From: Salinarimonas rosea DSM 21201
GTDB lineage: Bacteria; Pseudomonadota; Alphaproteobacteria; Rhizobiales; Beijerinckiaceae
Direction of reading: 5' to 3'
Assembly (NCBI RefSeq): GCF_000429045.1
Contig: NZ_AUBC01000018.1
Span: 62,001 to 126,000 of the forward strand
Length of the DNA: 64,000 nt
Shown here one piece after another: positions 12,016 through 20,418 of the stretch (positions within the stretch are counted from its first letter, which is position 1; every line of letters starts with the position of its first letter). The notes below the pieces were generated by a model. It saw only the letters and a list, made by a program, of their open reading frames with translations. It had not been told where the DNA came from and made no database searches. The position numbers and the translations under genes are program-made.

Positions 12016-12041
12016 GCGGCGGCGCCCCCGGGCGCCGCCGC
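12016..12041 (+). other. Strong GC stem-loop between urtA and urtB
   Basis: GCGGCGGCGCCC pairs perfectly with GGGCGCCGCCGC, giving a 12-bp stem just after the urtA stop, followed by CTTTCCCC. It could act as a leaky terminator or RNA stabiliser, giving more receptor than channel. The T-run is too weak for a full terminator. Confidence 0.55.
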
Positions 12042-12081
12042 GCTTTCCCCCACCCGCGATCGATCCGAAGGGCCCGTCCCC

Positions 12082-13728
12082 ATGGCGCATCACGCCCGGA
12101 CGCCGATCCGCCTCGCGCGGCTCGTCCTCCTCGCGCTCACGCTCGTCCTCGCGCCCGCCACGCTGACCGCACCGACGCCAGCGGCGGCGCAGGCCGCGCA
12201 GGAGGAGGTCGCCACGATCCTCGCGGGCTTCACGCGCGGGCAGTTCCCGGCGACTCTGGCGGCGATCGACGCGCTCGCGGCGTCCGGCCATCCGCACGCG
12301 GCCGAGATCCTGACGGCGCTGTCGGATCGGCGCCTCGTCGTCGAGGCCGCCGGGCGGCGCGTGCTGTGGAAGGACGCGGGCGGCGCATACTACGACGCGC
12401 TGACCGGGGCGCCCGTCGCGGCGCCGGGCGCCACCACCGACGTGCGCGTCTCCAACGCCGTGCGCCGCGCCGTGCAGACGGCGATGGCGAGCCTCACCCT
12501 GCGCGCGCCGAGCCCGGCGACGCGCATCGAGGCGGCTGCCGCGATCCTGCGCGCCCGCGATCTCTCCCAGCGCGACGCGCTCGCCGCCGCGCGGGCGGAG
12601 GAGACCGATCCGAACGTCCAGCGCGCCTTCGACGACACGCTCGCCGGCCTCGCCATCGCCGACACCGGCGCGGCCGAGGCCGATCGCCTGGCGGCGATCG
12701 CGCGGCTCGCGGAGCGGGGCGACGCCTCGGCGCGGGCGCTGCTGCTCGGCCTTCCCGCCGACGCGCCCGAGGCGCTGAGGGAGGCCGCATCCGCGGCGAT
12801 CGCCGCCATCGACCGCCGGCTCGCGATGCAGGCGCACGTGCAGAACATCTTCTTCGGCCTGTCGCTCGGCTCGGTCCTGCTGCTCGCCGCGATCGGGCTC
12901 GCCATCACGTTCGGGGTGATGGGCGTCATCAACATGGCCCATGGCGAGATGGTGATGATCGGCGCCTACGCGACCTTCGTGGTGCAGGAGCTGATGCGCA
13001 CTTTCGCGCCGGGCCTCCTCGACCTGTCGCTGCTCGTCGCCTTGCCCCTCGCCTTCCTTTCGGCGGGCCTCGTCGGCGTGGCGCTGGAGCGGCTCGTCAT
13101 CCGCCATCTCTACGGCCGCCCGCTCGAGACCCTGCTCGCCACCTGGGGCGTGTCGCTGATCCTGCAGCAGGCCGTGCGCTCGCTCTTCGGTCCGACCAAC
13201 CGGGAAGTGATGAACCCGTCCTTCATGTCCGGATCGCTCGAGCTCTTCGGCATCGCGCTGACCTGGAGCCGGGTGTGGATCATCGTCTTCGCGCTCGCGG
13301 TCTTCCTCGCGCTGCTCGTCGCCATGAAGGCGACCTCCTTCGGCCTGCGCATGCGCGCCGTCGTCCAGAACCGGCGCATGGCCGCCTCGATGGGCATCCG
13401 CACGCCCTGGATCGACGCGCTCACCTTCGGGCTCGGCTCCGGCATCGCGGGCGTCGCGGGCGTGGCGCTGTCACAGATCGACAACGTCTCGCCCAACCTG
13501 GGCCAGAGCTACATCATCGACAGCTTCCTCGTCGTGGTCTTCGGCGGGGTGGGGAGCCTGTGGGGCGCTTTCGTCGCGGCGCTGTCGCTGGGGGTTGCGA
13601 ACAAGCTCGTCGAGCCGCTCGCCGGCGCGGTGCTCGCCAAGATCGTCATCCTGGTGGCCGTCATCCTCTTCATCCAGAAGCGCCCTCGTGGCCTGTTCGC
13701 CCTCGAGGGGCGCGCGGTCGAGAGCTGA
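12082..13728 (+). CDS. urtB: Urea ABC transporter permease
   Basis: This 548-residue inner-membrane permease has a cleavable-looking leader (to about AQAA, residue 37) and an extra N-terminal soluble domain of about 210 residues rich in Ala and Arg helices. The membrane domain of the LivH type follows. The extra domain is normal for UrtB. The membrane half contains GVMGVINMAHGEMVMIGAYA, GRPLETLLATWGVSLILQQ and the ATPase-contact region GLRMRAVVQNRRMAASMGI. It ends in IQKRPRGLFALEGR. It forms the channel with UrtC, whose gene begins 15 bp later. Confidence 0.95.
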   Translation: MAHHARTPIRLARLVLLALTLVLAPATLTAPTPAAAQAAQEEVATILAGFTRGQFPATLAAIDALAASGHPHAAEILTALSDRRLVVEAAGRRVLWKDAGGAYYDALTGAPVAAPGATTDVRVSNAVRRAVQTAMASLTLRAPSPATRIEAAAAILRARDLSQRDALAAARAEETDPNVQRAFDDTLAGLAIADTGAAEADRLAAIARLAERGDASARALLLGLPADAPEALREAASAAIAAIDRRLAMQAHVQNIFFGLSLGSVLLLAAIGLAITFGVMGVINMAHGEMVMIGAYATFVVQELMRTFAPGLLDLSLLVALPLAFLSAGLVGVALERLVIRHLYGRPLETLLATWGVSLILQQAVRSLFGPTNREVMNPSFMSGSLELFGIALTWSRVWIIVFALAVFLALLVAMKATSFGLRMRAVVQNRRMAASMGIRTPWIDALTFGLGSGIAGVAGVALSQIDNVSPNLGQSYIIDSFLVVVFGGVGSLWGAFVAALSLGVANKLVEPLAGAVLAKIVILVAVILFIQKRPRGLFALEGRAVES

Positions 13729-13743
13729 GGAGGGACACGCGCC

Positions 13744-14889
13744 ATGACCCGCAAGCCCATCCTCTTCCGGCTGATGGCGCCGCACATCGCGCCGGCGGTG
13801 CTCGCCCTCGTCGCGGCGGCGGCGCTGGTGCCGATCGCCAACCTCGTCTTCCCCGCCGATCATCCGCTCCACGTGCCGACGGGCACCGTGGTGCTGCTCG
13901 GCAAGTGGCTGACCTACGCGCTGCTCGCCGTCGCGCTGGACCTGGTCTGGGGCTATTGCGGCATCCTCTCGCTCGGCCACGGCGCGTTCTTCGCGCTGGG
14001 CGGCTACGCGATGGGCATGCACCTGATGCGCGAGATCGGCCCGCGCGGCGTCTACGGCCACCCGGTCCTGCCGGACTTCATGGTCTTCCTCAGCTTCGAG
14101 GAATTGCCCATCGCCTGGTGGGGGTTCGACGTCTTCGCCTGGGCCGCCTTCATGGCGCTGTTCGTGCCGGGGCTGCTCGCCTTCGTCTTCGGCTGGCTCG
14201 CCTTCCGCTCGCGGGTGACGGGGGTCTACCTCTCCATCATCACCCAGGCGGGCACCTACGCCCTGATGCTCGCCTTCTTCCGCAACGAGCTCGGCTTCGG
14301 CGGCAACAACGGGCTCACCGACTTCAAGGACGTGCTCGGCTTCTCGCTGCAGGCGGACGGGACGCGCGCGGCTCTGTTCGCGCTCTCGGCGCTGGCGCTC
14401 GCCGGCGGGCTCCTGCTGGCACAGGCGATCGTCACATCGAAGCTCGGGCTCGTGCTCGTCGCCATCCGCGACGCGGAGGCGCGCACGCGCTTCCTCGGCT
14501 ACCGGGTCGAGCGCTTCAAGCTGTTCGTGTTCACGCTCTCGGCGATGATGGCGGGGCTCGCCGGGGCGCTCTACGTGCCGCAGGTCGGCATCATCAACCC
14601 GAGCGAATTCTCCCCCGCGAACTCCATCGAGGCGGTGGTCTGGGTCGCGGTCGGCGGGCGCGGGACGCTGTCGGGGGCGGCGCTCGGGGCGGTGCTGGTG
14701 AACTGGGCGAAGAGCTTCCTCACCGGCGCCTACCCGGAGGCCTGGCTGTTCGTGCTCGGCTTCCTGTTCGTCGCGGTGACCCTGTTCCTGCCCAAGGGCA
14801 TCCTCGGCGCCCTGCGCAGCGTGCGGCTCGGCCGGCGCGCCCGCGCGGCGCAGGCGACGTCCGCGCAGCCGGCGGAGGTGCGCGGATGA
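13744..14889 (+). CDS. urtC: Urea ABC transporter permease
   Basis: This 381-residue LivM-type permease is the second half of the channel. Typical segments are LDLVWGYCGILSLGHGAFFALGGYA in the first third, FFRNELGFGGNNGLTDFKD, and the coupling loop VAIRDAEARTRFLGYRVERFKLF. The C-terminal third includes GGRGTLSGAALGAVLVNWAKS. About ten hydrophobic helices can be traced. The last codons overlap the start of urtD (ATGA), showing translational coupling. The family and the operon position both support the assignment. Confidence 0.95.
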   Translation: MTRKPILFRLMAPHIAPAVLALVAAAALVPIANLVFPADHPLHVPTGTVVLLGKWLTYALLAVALDLVWGYCGILSLGHGAFFALGGYAMGMHLMREIGPRGVYGHPVLPDFMVFLSFEELPIAWWGFDVFAWAAFMALFVPGLLAFVFGWLAFRSRVTGVYLSIITQAGTYALMLAFFRNELGFGGNNGLTDFKDVLGFSLQADGTRAALFALSALALAGGLLLAQAIVTSKLGLVLVAIRDAEARTRFLGYRVERFKLFVFTLSAMMAGLAGALYVPQVGIINPSEFSPANSIEAVVWVAVGGRGTLSGAALGAVLVNWAKSFLTGAYPEAWLFVLGFLFVAVTLFLPKGILGALRSVRLGRRARAAQATSAQPAEVRG

Positions 14890-15668
14890 CGACGATCCTC
14901 GAGAAGCCCCGCGACGCCGCCCCGCGCACCACCGACGCGCTGCTCTACCTGGACGCGGTCGGCGTCTCCTTCGACGGCTTCAAGGCGCTCGACAACCTCT
15001 CCCTCGTGATCGAGCCCGGCGAGATGCGCGCCGTGATCGGCCCCAACGGCGCCGGCAAGACCACGATGATGGACGTGATCACCGGCAAGACGCGCCCCGA
15101 CACGGGCACGGTCCTGCTCGGGGGCGTGCACGACCTCACGCGCCTCGACGAGGCGGCGATCGCCCAGCTCGGCATCGGCCGCAAGTTCCAGAAGCCGACC
15201 GTGTTCGAGATGGTCTCCGTGGAGGAGAACCTCGTCCTCGCGCTCGCGGGCCGGCGCGGCGTGCGCGCGACGCTGTTCCACCGCCGCAGCGCGGAGGAGG
15301 CGCGGCGGATCGCCGAGATCCTCGAGATCGTCAAGCTGGAGGACCGGCGCCCCGAGCCCGCCGGTGCGCTCTCGCACGGCCAGAAGCAATGGCTCGAGAT
15401 CGGCATGCTGCTGGCGCAGGACCCGTCGCTGCTCCTCGTCGACGAGCCGGTCGCCGGCATGACCGACGCCGAGACCGAGATGACGGCCGATCTGCTGCGG
15501 CGCATCAACGTCGACCATACCGTCGTCGTGGTCGAGCACGACATGAGCTTCGTGCGTGCGCTCGGGGTCAAGGTCTCGGTCCTGCACGAGGGCTCCGTCC
15601 TCGCGGAGGGCTCGCTCGACCAGGTCTCGGCGGATCCGCGCGTGATCGAGGTCTATCTGGGACGGTGA
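14886..15668 (+). CDS. urtD: Urea ABC transporter ATP-binding protein
   Basis: This 260-residue LivG-type ATPase acts with UrtE on the cytoplasmic face of UrtBC. Walker A is GPNGAGKTT near residue 54. The signature region is degenerate (LSHGQKQWLEIGM), as is usual for UrtD. Walker B is LLLVDEPVAGM, and the switch histidine lies in VVEHDMSFV. The start at 14886 overlaps the urtC stop by 4 bp. The next gene, urtE, begins 5 bp after its stop. Assignment is certain at the family level and strong at the urea level because of the cluster. Confidence 0.95.
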   Translation: MTTILEKPRDAAPRTTDALLYLDAVGVSFDGFKALDNLSLVIEPGEMRAVIGPNGAGKTTMMDVITGKTRPDTGTVLLGGVHDLTRLDEAAIAQLGIGRKFQKPTVFEMVSVEENLVLALAGRRGVRATLFHRRSAEEARRIAEILEIVKLEDRRPEPAGALSHGQKQWLEIGMLLAQDPSLLLVDEPVAGMTDAETEMTADLLRRINVDHTVVVVEHDMSFVRALGVKVSVLHEGSVLAEGSLDQVSADPRVIEVYLGR

Positions 15669-15673
15669 GGGCC

Positions 15674-16372
15674 ATGCTGGACGCGCGCGACATCGACCTG
15701 CACTACGGCGCGGCCCAGGCCCTGCGGGGCGTCGGGCTCACGGCCGAGCCGGGGCGGGTCACCTGCGTGATGGGCCGCAACGGGGTCGGCAAGACCTCGC
15801 TGATGCGGGCGCTCGTCGGCCAGGTGCGGCCGTCGGGCGGCTCGGTCCGGTGGCGCGGCGAGGACGTGACGCGGCTCGAGCCCTTCGCCCGCGCGCGCCG
15901 CGGCATCGCCTACGTGCCTCAAGGCCGCGAGATCTTCCCGCTGCTCACGGTGGAGGAGAACCTGCGCACCGGCTTCGCCGCGCTCGACGGGCGCGCGGAG
16001 AAGACCGTGCCCGAGGAGGTCTTCACGCTGTTCCCGGTGCTGAAGTCGATGCTGCGCCGGCGCGGGGGCGACCTCTCCGGTGGCCAGCAGCAGCAGCTCG
16101 CCATCGCCCGCGCGCTGGTGACGCGCCCCTCGCTGCTCATCCTCGACGAACCGACCGAGGGCATCCAGCCCTCGATCATCCAGGACATCGGCCGCGCCAT
16201 CGAGACGCTGCGGGCGCGCGGCGACATGGCGATCGTGCTCGTCGAGCAGTATTTCGACTTCGCCGCGGCGCTGGCCGACGCGATCGTCGTGCTCGACCGC
16301 GGCGAGGTCGTGCTCTCCGGCGCGGCCTCGGCGCTCGACCGGGAGGCGGTGCGCCGGGCGGTGATGGTCTGA
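15674..16372 (+). CDS. urtE: Urea ABC transporter ATP-binding protein
   Basis: This 232-residue LivF-type ATPase completes the importer. Walker A is GRNGVGKTS near residue 35. YVPQGREIFPLLTVEENL follows, then the signature LSGGQQQQLAIARAL and Walker B LLILDEPTEGIQPS. Both are canonical, unlike the degenerate signature in UrtD. The ATG at 15674 follows the urtD stop closely. A CCCGCC/GGCGGG hairpin stands right after the stop (16376-16392) and may help to end the operon, although no T-run is present. Confidence 0.95.
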   Translation: MLDARDIDLHYGAAQALRGVGLTAEPGRVTCVMGRNGVGKTSLMRALVGQVRPSGGSVRWRGEDVTRLEPFARARRGIAYVPQGREIFPLLTVEENLRTGFAALDGRAEKTVPEEVFTLFPVLKSMLRRRGGDLSGGQQQQLAIARALVTRPSLLILDEPTEGIQPSIIQDIGRAIETLRARGDMAIVLVEQYFDFAAALADAIVVLDRGEVVLSGAASALDREAVRRAVMV

Positions 16373-16493
16373 GCGCCCGCCGTCGTGGCGGGTTGGGCGG
16401 AGCGCGTCAAGGTTGACGCAAGGTTTCGGTGCTAGCGTCCGACTCGAGCATGCGCGAGCCGGCACACCCCCGCGCGTGCCCGAGAGGTGCGCC

Positions 16494-17321
16494 ATGGCGG
16501 AGCACGAGCAAGAGCACGAGACGCCCACCACCCGCGAGAGACGCGGCGCCTCGACGACCTTCGTCGTCGCCGTGCGCTACGACACGCCGCCGGTCGAGGG
16601 GCTGGCGCCGGAAACGTGGTGCGTGGTCGAGGCGCACGCCGACGAGCGACGGGCCCTCGACGGCGCGCGGCTGATCTCCGGCTTCGTGGAGAGCGGCGGC
16701 GGGGCGGTGATCGTCGTCGCCGAGCGCGAAGAGGCGCCGCCACGCCTCGTCGAGACCTACGGCGAGGCCCCGATCGGCGACGGCATCGCCGCGCTCGCGC
16801 GCACGCCCGCATCGGTTCGCGCCGCCTTCGCCACGGCGATGAGCGAGTACTGGACCGCGGTGATCACGAGCCGCCCCAAGGAGCGCCGCACGGCGCCGAA
16901 GGCCCGCCGGCGCCCGGCCGTCCTCGGGAAGCCCGCCCTCCTCGGCGGGATCGCGGCCGCGGTCCTCGTCGTCGCGACCGTGGTCGCGCTGCGCCTGGCG
17001 GCGCCGCCCGAGCCGACCGCGACCGCGACCGCGCTCGACGACGCCGCCATCGCCTTCGAGCGCTCCGGCGGCTTCGTGATGATGCGCCCGAGCCCGACCG
17101 GGGAGACGACCTGGGCGGGAGAGGCGCTCTACCGGACCTACCGCGTCCACCCGGACGGGCGCCGCGAGTTCGTCGGCATGCGCCTCGCCGACGGCTCCGA
17201 GCCGACGGCCCCGCCGCCGCGCCCCTCCGGAGGGGGCGGGGGCGGCTCGGGCTTCGGCGGCGGCGCGCCGAGCGGCGGCGGCCTCAACCACCTGCGCACG
17301 ATCTCCGAGAGCTTCCGGTAG
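16494..17321 (+). CDS. Hypothetical single-pass membrane protein with Gly-rich tail
   Basis: I do not recognise this protein of about 275 residues. Its N-terminal 130 residues are soluble and may form a small alpha/beta domain (TTFVVAVRYD, GGGAVIVVAERE). An Arg-rich stretch (KARRRPAVLGK) then leads into one membrane helix near residues 148-169. The C-terminal part is extracytoplasmic by the positive-inside rule and includes FVMMRPSPTGE. It ends in a Pro-rich and then Gly-rich linker before the last 12 residues. The ATG at 16494 follows GAGAGG. It stands alone between two operons and gives no functional clue. Confidence 0.7.
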   Translation: MAEHEQEHETPTTRERRGASTTFVVAVRYDTPPVEGLAPETWCVVEAHADERRALDGARLISGFVESGGGAVIVVAEREEAPPRLVETYGEAPIGDGIAALARTPASVRAAFATAMSEYWTAVITSRPKERRTAPKARRRPAVLGKPALLGGIAAAVLVVATVVALRLAAPPEPTATATALDDAAIAFERSGGFVMMRPSPTGETTWAGEALYRTYRVHPDGRREFVGMRLADGSEPTAPPPRPSGGGGGGSGFGGGAPSGGGLNHLRTISESFR

Positions 17322-17394
17322 GCGTGGCGGCGACGACGCGCGCTCCCGCGAACCAGCGCTTGCCTCGGGCGCGGCGGCGGCGCATGATCTCGTT

Positions 17395-17412
17395 CGAGTA
17401 CGTACAAACTCG
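17395..17412. promoter_or_regulatory. Inverted repeat before the enamidase-like gene
   Basis: CGAGTACGTACAAACTCG has perfect 5-bp arms (CGAGT/ACTCG) around a core containing GTACGTAC. It lies 13 bases before the ATG at 17425. The core CGTACA with a following AAAC recurs at 20082-20099 and, more loosely, at 20345-20358, so the three may be sites for one regulator. Confidence 0.4.
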
Positions 17413-17424
17413 GGAGACACGCCG

Positions 17425-18618
17425 ATGGCCGCCGAGGTCGCTTCCGGCCCCTTCGCGGGCAAGATCGTCATCCGCAATCTCGGCATCGTCCTCTCGGGCG
17501 ATCTCGCGCGGCCGATCCTCGACGCGGACACGATCGTCGTCGTCGACGGGCGCATCGCCGGCGTCGGCCGCGCCGCCGACCTCGACTGCGACGATCCCGC
17601 GATGGAGGTCGACGCCGCCGGCTCCGCCGTCTGCCCCGGCCTGATCGATTCGCACTGCCACCCGGTCTTCGGCGACTGGACGCCGCGCCAGAACCAGCTC
17701 GGCTGGATCGAGATGGGCGTCAACGGCGGGGTGACGACGCTCCTCTCCGCCGGCGAGGTGCACCTGCCCGGCCGGCCGAAGGACGCCGCCGGCGTCGTCG
17801 CGCTCGCCATGACGGCGCAGCGCTGCTTTTCCAACTTCAAGCCCGCCGGGGCCAAGGTGATCGCCGGCGCGCCGGTGCCCGAGCTCGGCTTCGGCCGGGA
17901 GGTGTACGCGCAGCTCGCGGCGGCGGGCATCCGCCACATCGGCGAGATCGGGCTCGGCACCGTGGCCAAGGGCCCGGACGCGGCGCGCGTGACGGCCTGG
18001 TGCCGCGAGCTCGGGCTCGAATCGATCATGCACACCGGCGGGCCCTCGATCGCCGGCTCGCATTTCGTCGACCGCGACGACGTGCTGGAGGCCCAGCCGG
18101 ACGTGGTGAGCCACATCAACGGCGGGCCGACGGCGATCGCGCTCGCCGACGTGCGCGTGCTGTGCGAGCGGGCGACGGGCGCCGTCGAGGTCGTCCACAA
18201 CGGCAACGAGAAGGCCGCGCTCGCCTGCCTCGAGGCGGTCCGCGCGGGCGGGCGGCTCGCCGACATGCTGATCGGCACCGACGCGCCGGCGGGCTCCGGC
18301 GTGCAGCCCAACGGCATGCTGCGCATGATCACGCTGATGGCGAGCCTCGGCGGCCTGCCGGCCGAGCAGGCGATCTGCCTCGCCACCGGCAATGTCGCGA
18401 GGAAGCGCAAGCTCGCCGACGTCGGGCTGCTGGAGCCGGGGCGCTGCGCCGACCTCGTCTTCCTCGACCGGCCCGAGGCGTCCTCCGGCGAGGACGTGCT
18501 CGGCGCCATGGCGACGGGGGACATTCCCGGCATCGGCATGGTGATGATCGACGGCAACATCCGCGCGCGCCGCTCGCGCGCCACGCCGCCGGCCGCCCGC
18601 GCGCCGAGCGTCGCCTGA
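17425..18618 (+). CDS. Amidohydrolase, enamidase-like
   Basis: This 397-residue metal-dependent amidohydrolase resembles enamidase, which opens the ring of 1,4,5,6-tetrahydro-6-oxonicotinate to 2-formylglutarate and ammonia in Eubacterium nicotinate fermentation. Metal ligands are visible: the HxH pair in DSHCHP (77/79), Glu in GEIGLGTV, His in SIMHTGG and VSHINGG, and Asp in GTDAPAGSG. It is followed 27 bp later by a DUF1185 gene. The hydroxylase and 6-hydroxynicotinate reductase genes nearby support the ring-opening role. A related lactam or imide substrate remains possible. Confidence 0.82.
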   Translation: MAAEVASGPFAGKIVIRNLGIVLSGDLARPILDADTIVVVDGRIAGVGRAADLDCDDPAMEVDAAGSAVCPGLIDSHCHPVFGDWTPRQNQLGWIEMGVNGGVTTLLSAGEVHLPGRPKDAAGVVALAMTAQRCFSNFKPAGAKVIAGAPVPELGFGREVYAQLAAAGIRHIGEIGLGTVAKGPDAARVTAWCRELGLESIMHTGGPSIAGSHFVDRDDVLEAQPDVVSHINGGPTAIALADVRVLCERATGAVEVVHNGNEKAALACLEAVRAGGRLADMLIGTDAPAGSGVQPNGMLRMITLMASLGGLPAEQAICLATGNVARKRKLADVGLLEPGRCADLVFLDRPEASSGEDVLGAMATGDIPGIGMVMIDGNIRARRSRATPPAARAPSVA

Positions 18619-18645
18619 CGCGTCCCGATCCGGAGGTATCCCGTC

Positions 18646-19230
18646 ATGCCCGCGCAGATCCGCAAGATCGTCGTCGTCGTCGAGGAGACCCGCCGCGAGA
18701 TGGGGCGCGAGATCGCCCCGCCGACCCGCCGCGCCGCCGCCGTCGCGATCATCGCCAACCCGTTCGCGGGGCGCTACGAGGAGGACCTCGAGGCACTGAT
18801 GGCGATCGGCGAGGAGCTCGGCGATCTCCTCGGCCGCCGCGCCGTCGCGGCGCTCGGCGTCGCGCCCGCCGCGATCGAGAGCTACGGCAAGGCGGCGATG
18901 GTGGGGGAGAACGGCGAGCTCGAGCACGCCGCCGCGATCCTGCATCCACGGCTCGGCAAGCCGCTGCGCGCGGCGGTGGAGAAGGGCGCGGCGCTCGTGC
19001 CCTCCTCGAAGAAGATGGGCGGCCCCGGCCAGCCCCTCGACATCCCGCTCGGCCACAAGGACGCGGCCTATGTCCGTTCGCACTTCGACGGCATGGAGGT
19101 GCGGGTCAACGACGCGCCGCGGGCGGGCGAGATCATGGTCGCCGTCGCCGTCGCCGATTCCGGGCGCCCGCTGCCGCGGGTGGGCGGGCTGACGAAGGAC
19201 GAGGTGAAGGGCGAGGACGGGCTGCGCTGA
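18646..19230 (+). CDS. DUF1185 ('amino acid synthesis') family protein, copy 1
   Basis: This 194-residue protein belongs to a family whose database name implies amino-acid synthesis but whose reaction is, to my knowledge, not established. It shares a block order with a second copy at 26493: IANPFAG near residue 38, YGKAAMVG, GELEHAAA, VPSSKK, then YVRSHFDGMEV and RVGGL. No signal peptide or membrane helix is visible, so it is cytoplasmic. It lies 27 bp after the enamidase-like gene and is probably cotranscribed. It converges on the reductase gene that follows. A catalytic step in heterocycle breakdown is inferred from context only. Confidence 0.85.
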   Translation: MPAQIRKIVVVVEETRREMGREIAPPTRRAAAVAIIANPFAGRYEEDLEALMAIGEELGDLLGRRAVAALGVAPAAIESYGKAAMVGENGELEHAAAILHPRLGKPLRAAVEKGAALVPSSKKMGGPGQPLDIPLGHKDAAYVRSHFDGMEVRVNDAPRAGEIMVAVAVADSGRPLPRVGGLTKDEVKGEDGLR

Positions 19231-19239
19231 GGCGCGGCC

Positions 19240-20040
19240 TCAGCCCGCGAAGGCGCGCTCGACGACGAACTCCGCCGGGCGGGCGTTCGAGCCCTCCGTC
19301 AGGCCGGCGGCGAGGCAGAGCGCGCGGCAGTCGCGCAGCATCTCCATCGAGCCGCAGATCATGACCCGGTCCGTGCCCGCCGAGAACGGCGCCGTGCCGA
19401 GGTCGGAGAACAGGCGCCCGCTCTCGATCGCGGTCGTGATCCGCATCGGGCGCGGATGCGGCTCGCGCGTCACCGTCGTGTAGAGCCGCACGCGCCCGGC
19501 GGCGAGCTCGCTCACGAGCGGGTCCTCGGCGAGCCCCGCGACGATCTCCTCCGCGTAGCGCAGCTCGGCGGCGGTGCGGCAGGTCTGCGTGAGCACGACC
19601 TCCTCGAACTTCTCCCAGGTCTCGGGGTCGCGGACGAGGCTCGCGAAGGGCGCGACGCCGGTGCCGGTCGCGAGCATCCACAGCCGCCGGCCCGGCGCGA
19701 GCGCATCGAGCACGAGCGTGCCGGTGGGCTTCTTCTTCACCCACAGCCCGTCGCCGGGGACGATCTTCTGCAGGCGCTCGGTCAGCGGGCCGCCGGGGAC
19801 CTTGATCGAGAAGAACTCGAGCGCGTCGTCCCAGTTGGGGCTCGCGATCGAGTAGGCGCGGAAGACGGGCTTCTCGCCACCGGGCAGTCCGATCATCACG
19901 AACTCGCCCGAGCGGAAGCGCAGGGATGCCGGTCGGGTCGTGCGGAACCGGAAGAGGCGGTCGGTGTAGTGCTCGACCTCGGTGACGGTCTCGAGGTGGC
20001 AGTCGGGGCGGTCCATGGCCTCGGCGGTGGCGGCGCGCAT
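19240..20040 (-). CDS. Ferredoxin--NADP+ reductase (bacterial Fpr type)
   Basis: This FAD enzyme of about 266 residues exchanges electrons between NADPH and ferredoxin or flavodoxin. The FAD-binding motif is FRAYSIASP, with a following FSIKVPGGPLT. The nucleotide-binding region contains ATGTGVAPFAS and MICGSMEMLRD. It ends in FVVERAFAG, as subclass I bacterial reductases do. The start at 20040 has GGGAG eight bases upstream; MDRPDCH at 20016 is the alternative. Lying between the two halves of the heterocycle cluster and divergent from the hydroxylase genes, it is a likely electron source for the 6-hydroxynicotinate reductase. Confidence 0.92.
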   Translation of the reverse strand: MRAATAEAMDRPDCHLETVTEVEHYTDRLFRFRTTRPASLRFRSGEFVMIGLPGGEKPVFRAYSIASPNWDDALEFFSIKVPGGPLTERLQKIVPGDGLWVKKKPTGTLVLDALAPGRRLWMLATGTGVAPFASLVRDPETWEKFEEVVLTQTCRTAAELRYAEEIVAGLAEDPLVSELAAGRVRLYTTVTREPHPRPMRITTAIESGRLFSDLGTAPFSAGTDRVMICGSMEMLRDCRALCLAAGLTEGSNARPAEFVVERAFAG

Positions 20041-20081
20041 CGTCTCGTCTCCCGTGTCCGGCGCGACCATCGTGCCACGAA

Positions 20082-20099
20082 GTTTGTCCGTACACAAAC
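20082..20099. promoter_or_regulatory. Perfect 6-bp inverted repeat, candidate operator
   Basis: GTTTGTCCGTACACAAAC has perfect arms GTTTGT and ACAAAC around a 6-bp centre, 42 bp upstream of the Fpr start. It is AT-rich against its surroundings, which suits a MarR- or GntR-type dimer. The cluster's own MarR-family gene at 30127 is the natural candidate to bind it. Confidence 0.5.
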
Positions 20100-20344
20100 A
20101 AGATTCACAGCGCGCCGCGGGCTCGGGCGCGCCGGCCGGGCCGGGCGCGCGGAGCGCCGGCCGCGGCACGCCTCGCCGGCCTCCCCGGATGGCGGATCGG
20201 CGGCCGAAACCCATACGGGACGGCGTTCTGCCGCGGATTCGAGCAGCATCCGCGCGGGCCGGCGGCAGCGCGAACGAAATTCCCTCACCCTGCGGAAAAG
20301 CGCTTGCCACGCGGTCGAGGGTCTGGAATGCTCCACCCTAGAAT

Positions 20345-20358
20345 GGTCGTACACAGAC
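20345..20358. promoter_or_regulatory. Second copy of the CGTACACA motif
   Basis: GGTCGTACACAGAC matches 11 of 14 positions of the right part of the 20082-20099 site and has short GTC/GAC arms. It lies about 60 bp before the start of the hydroxylase FAD subunit. Position and similarity suggest the same regulator; the evidence is modest. Confidence 0.35.
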
Positions 20359-20418
20359 GATCATCCGCCCCTCGACCGGGCATCCGGCCGGCGCAGGGGC
20401 GCGCTTCGAGGGTGCGCG

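Larger units (their letters stand above)
20041..20418. other. Divergent control region between the Fpr gene and the hydroxylase operon
   Basis: This 378-bp gap holds no gene. It contains the inverted repeat at 20082-20099 near the reductase start and the related motif at 20345-20358 near the hydroxylase start. A possible rightward promoter is TTGCCA at 20304 with AATGCT about 17 bases on. The middle part is plain GC-rich sequence. Confidence 0.6.

Noticed and set aside
10713-16372. Branched-chain amino-acid (Liv) transporter
   Set aside because: Receptor and UrtB features, including the UrtB N-terminal domain, fit the urea branch better than LivK/LivH.
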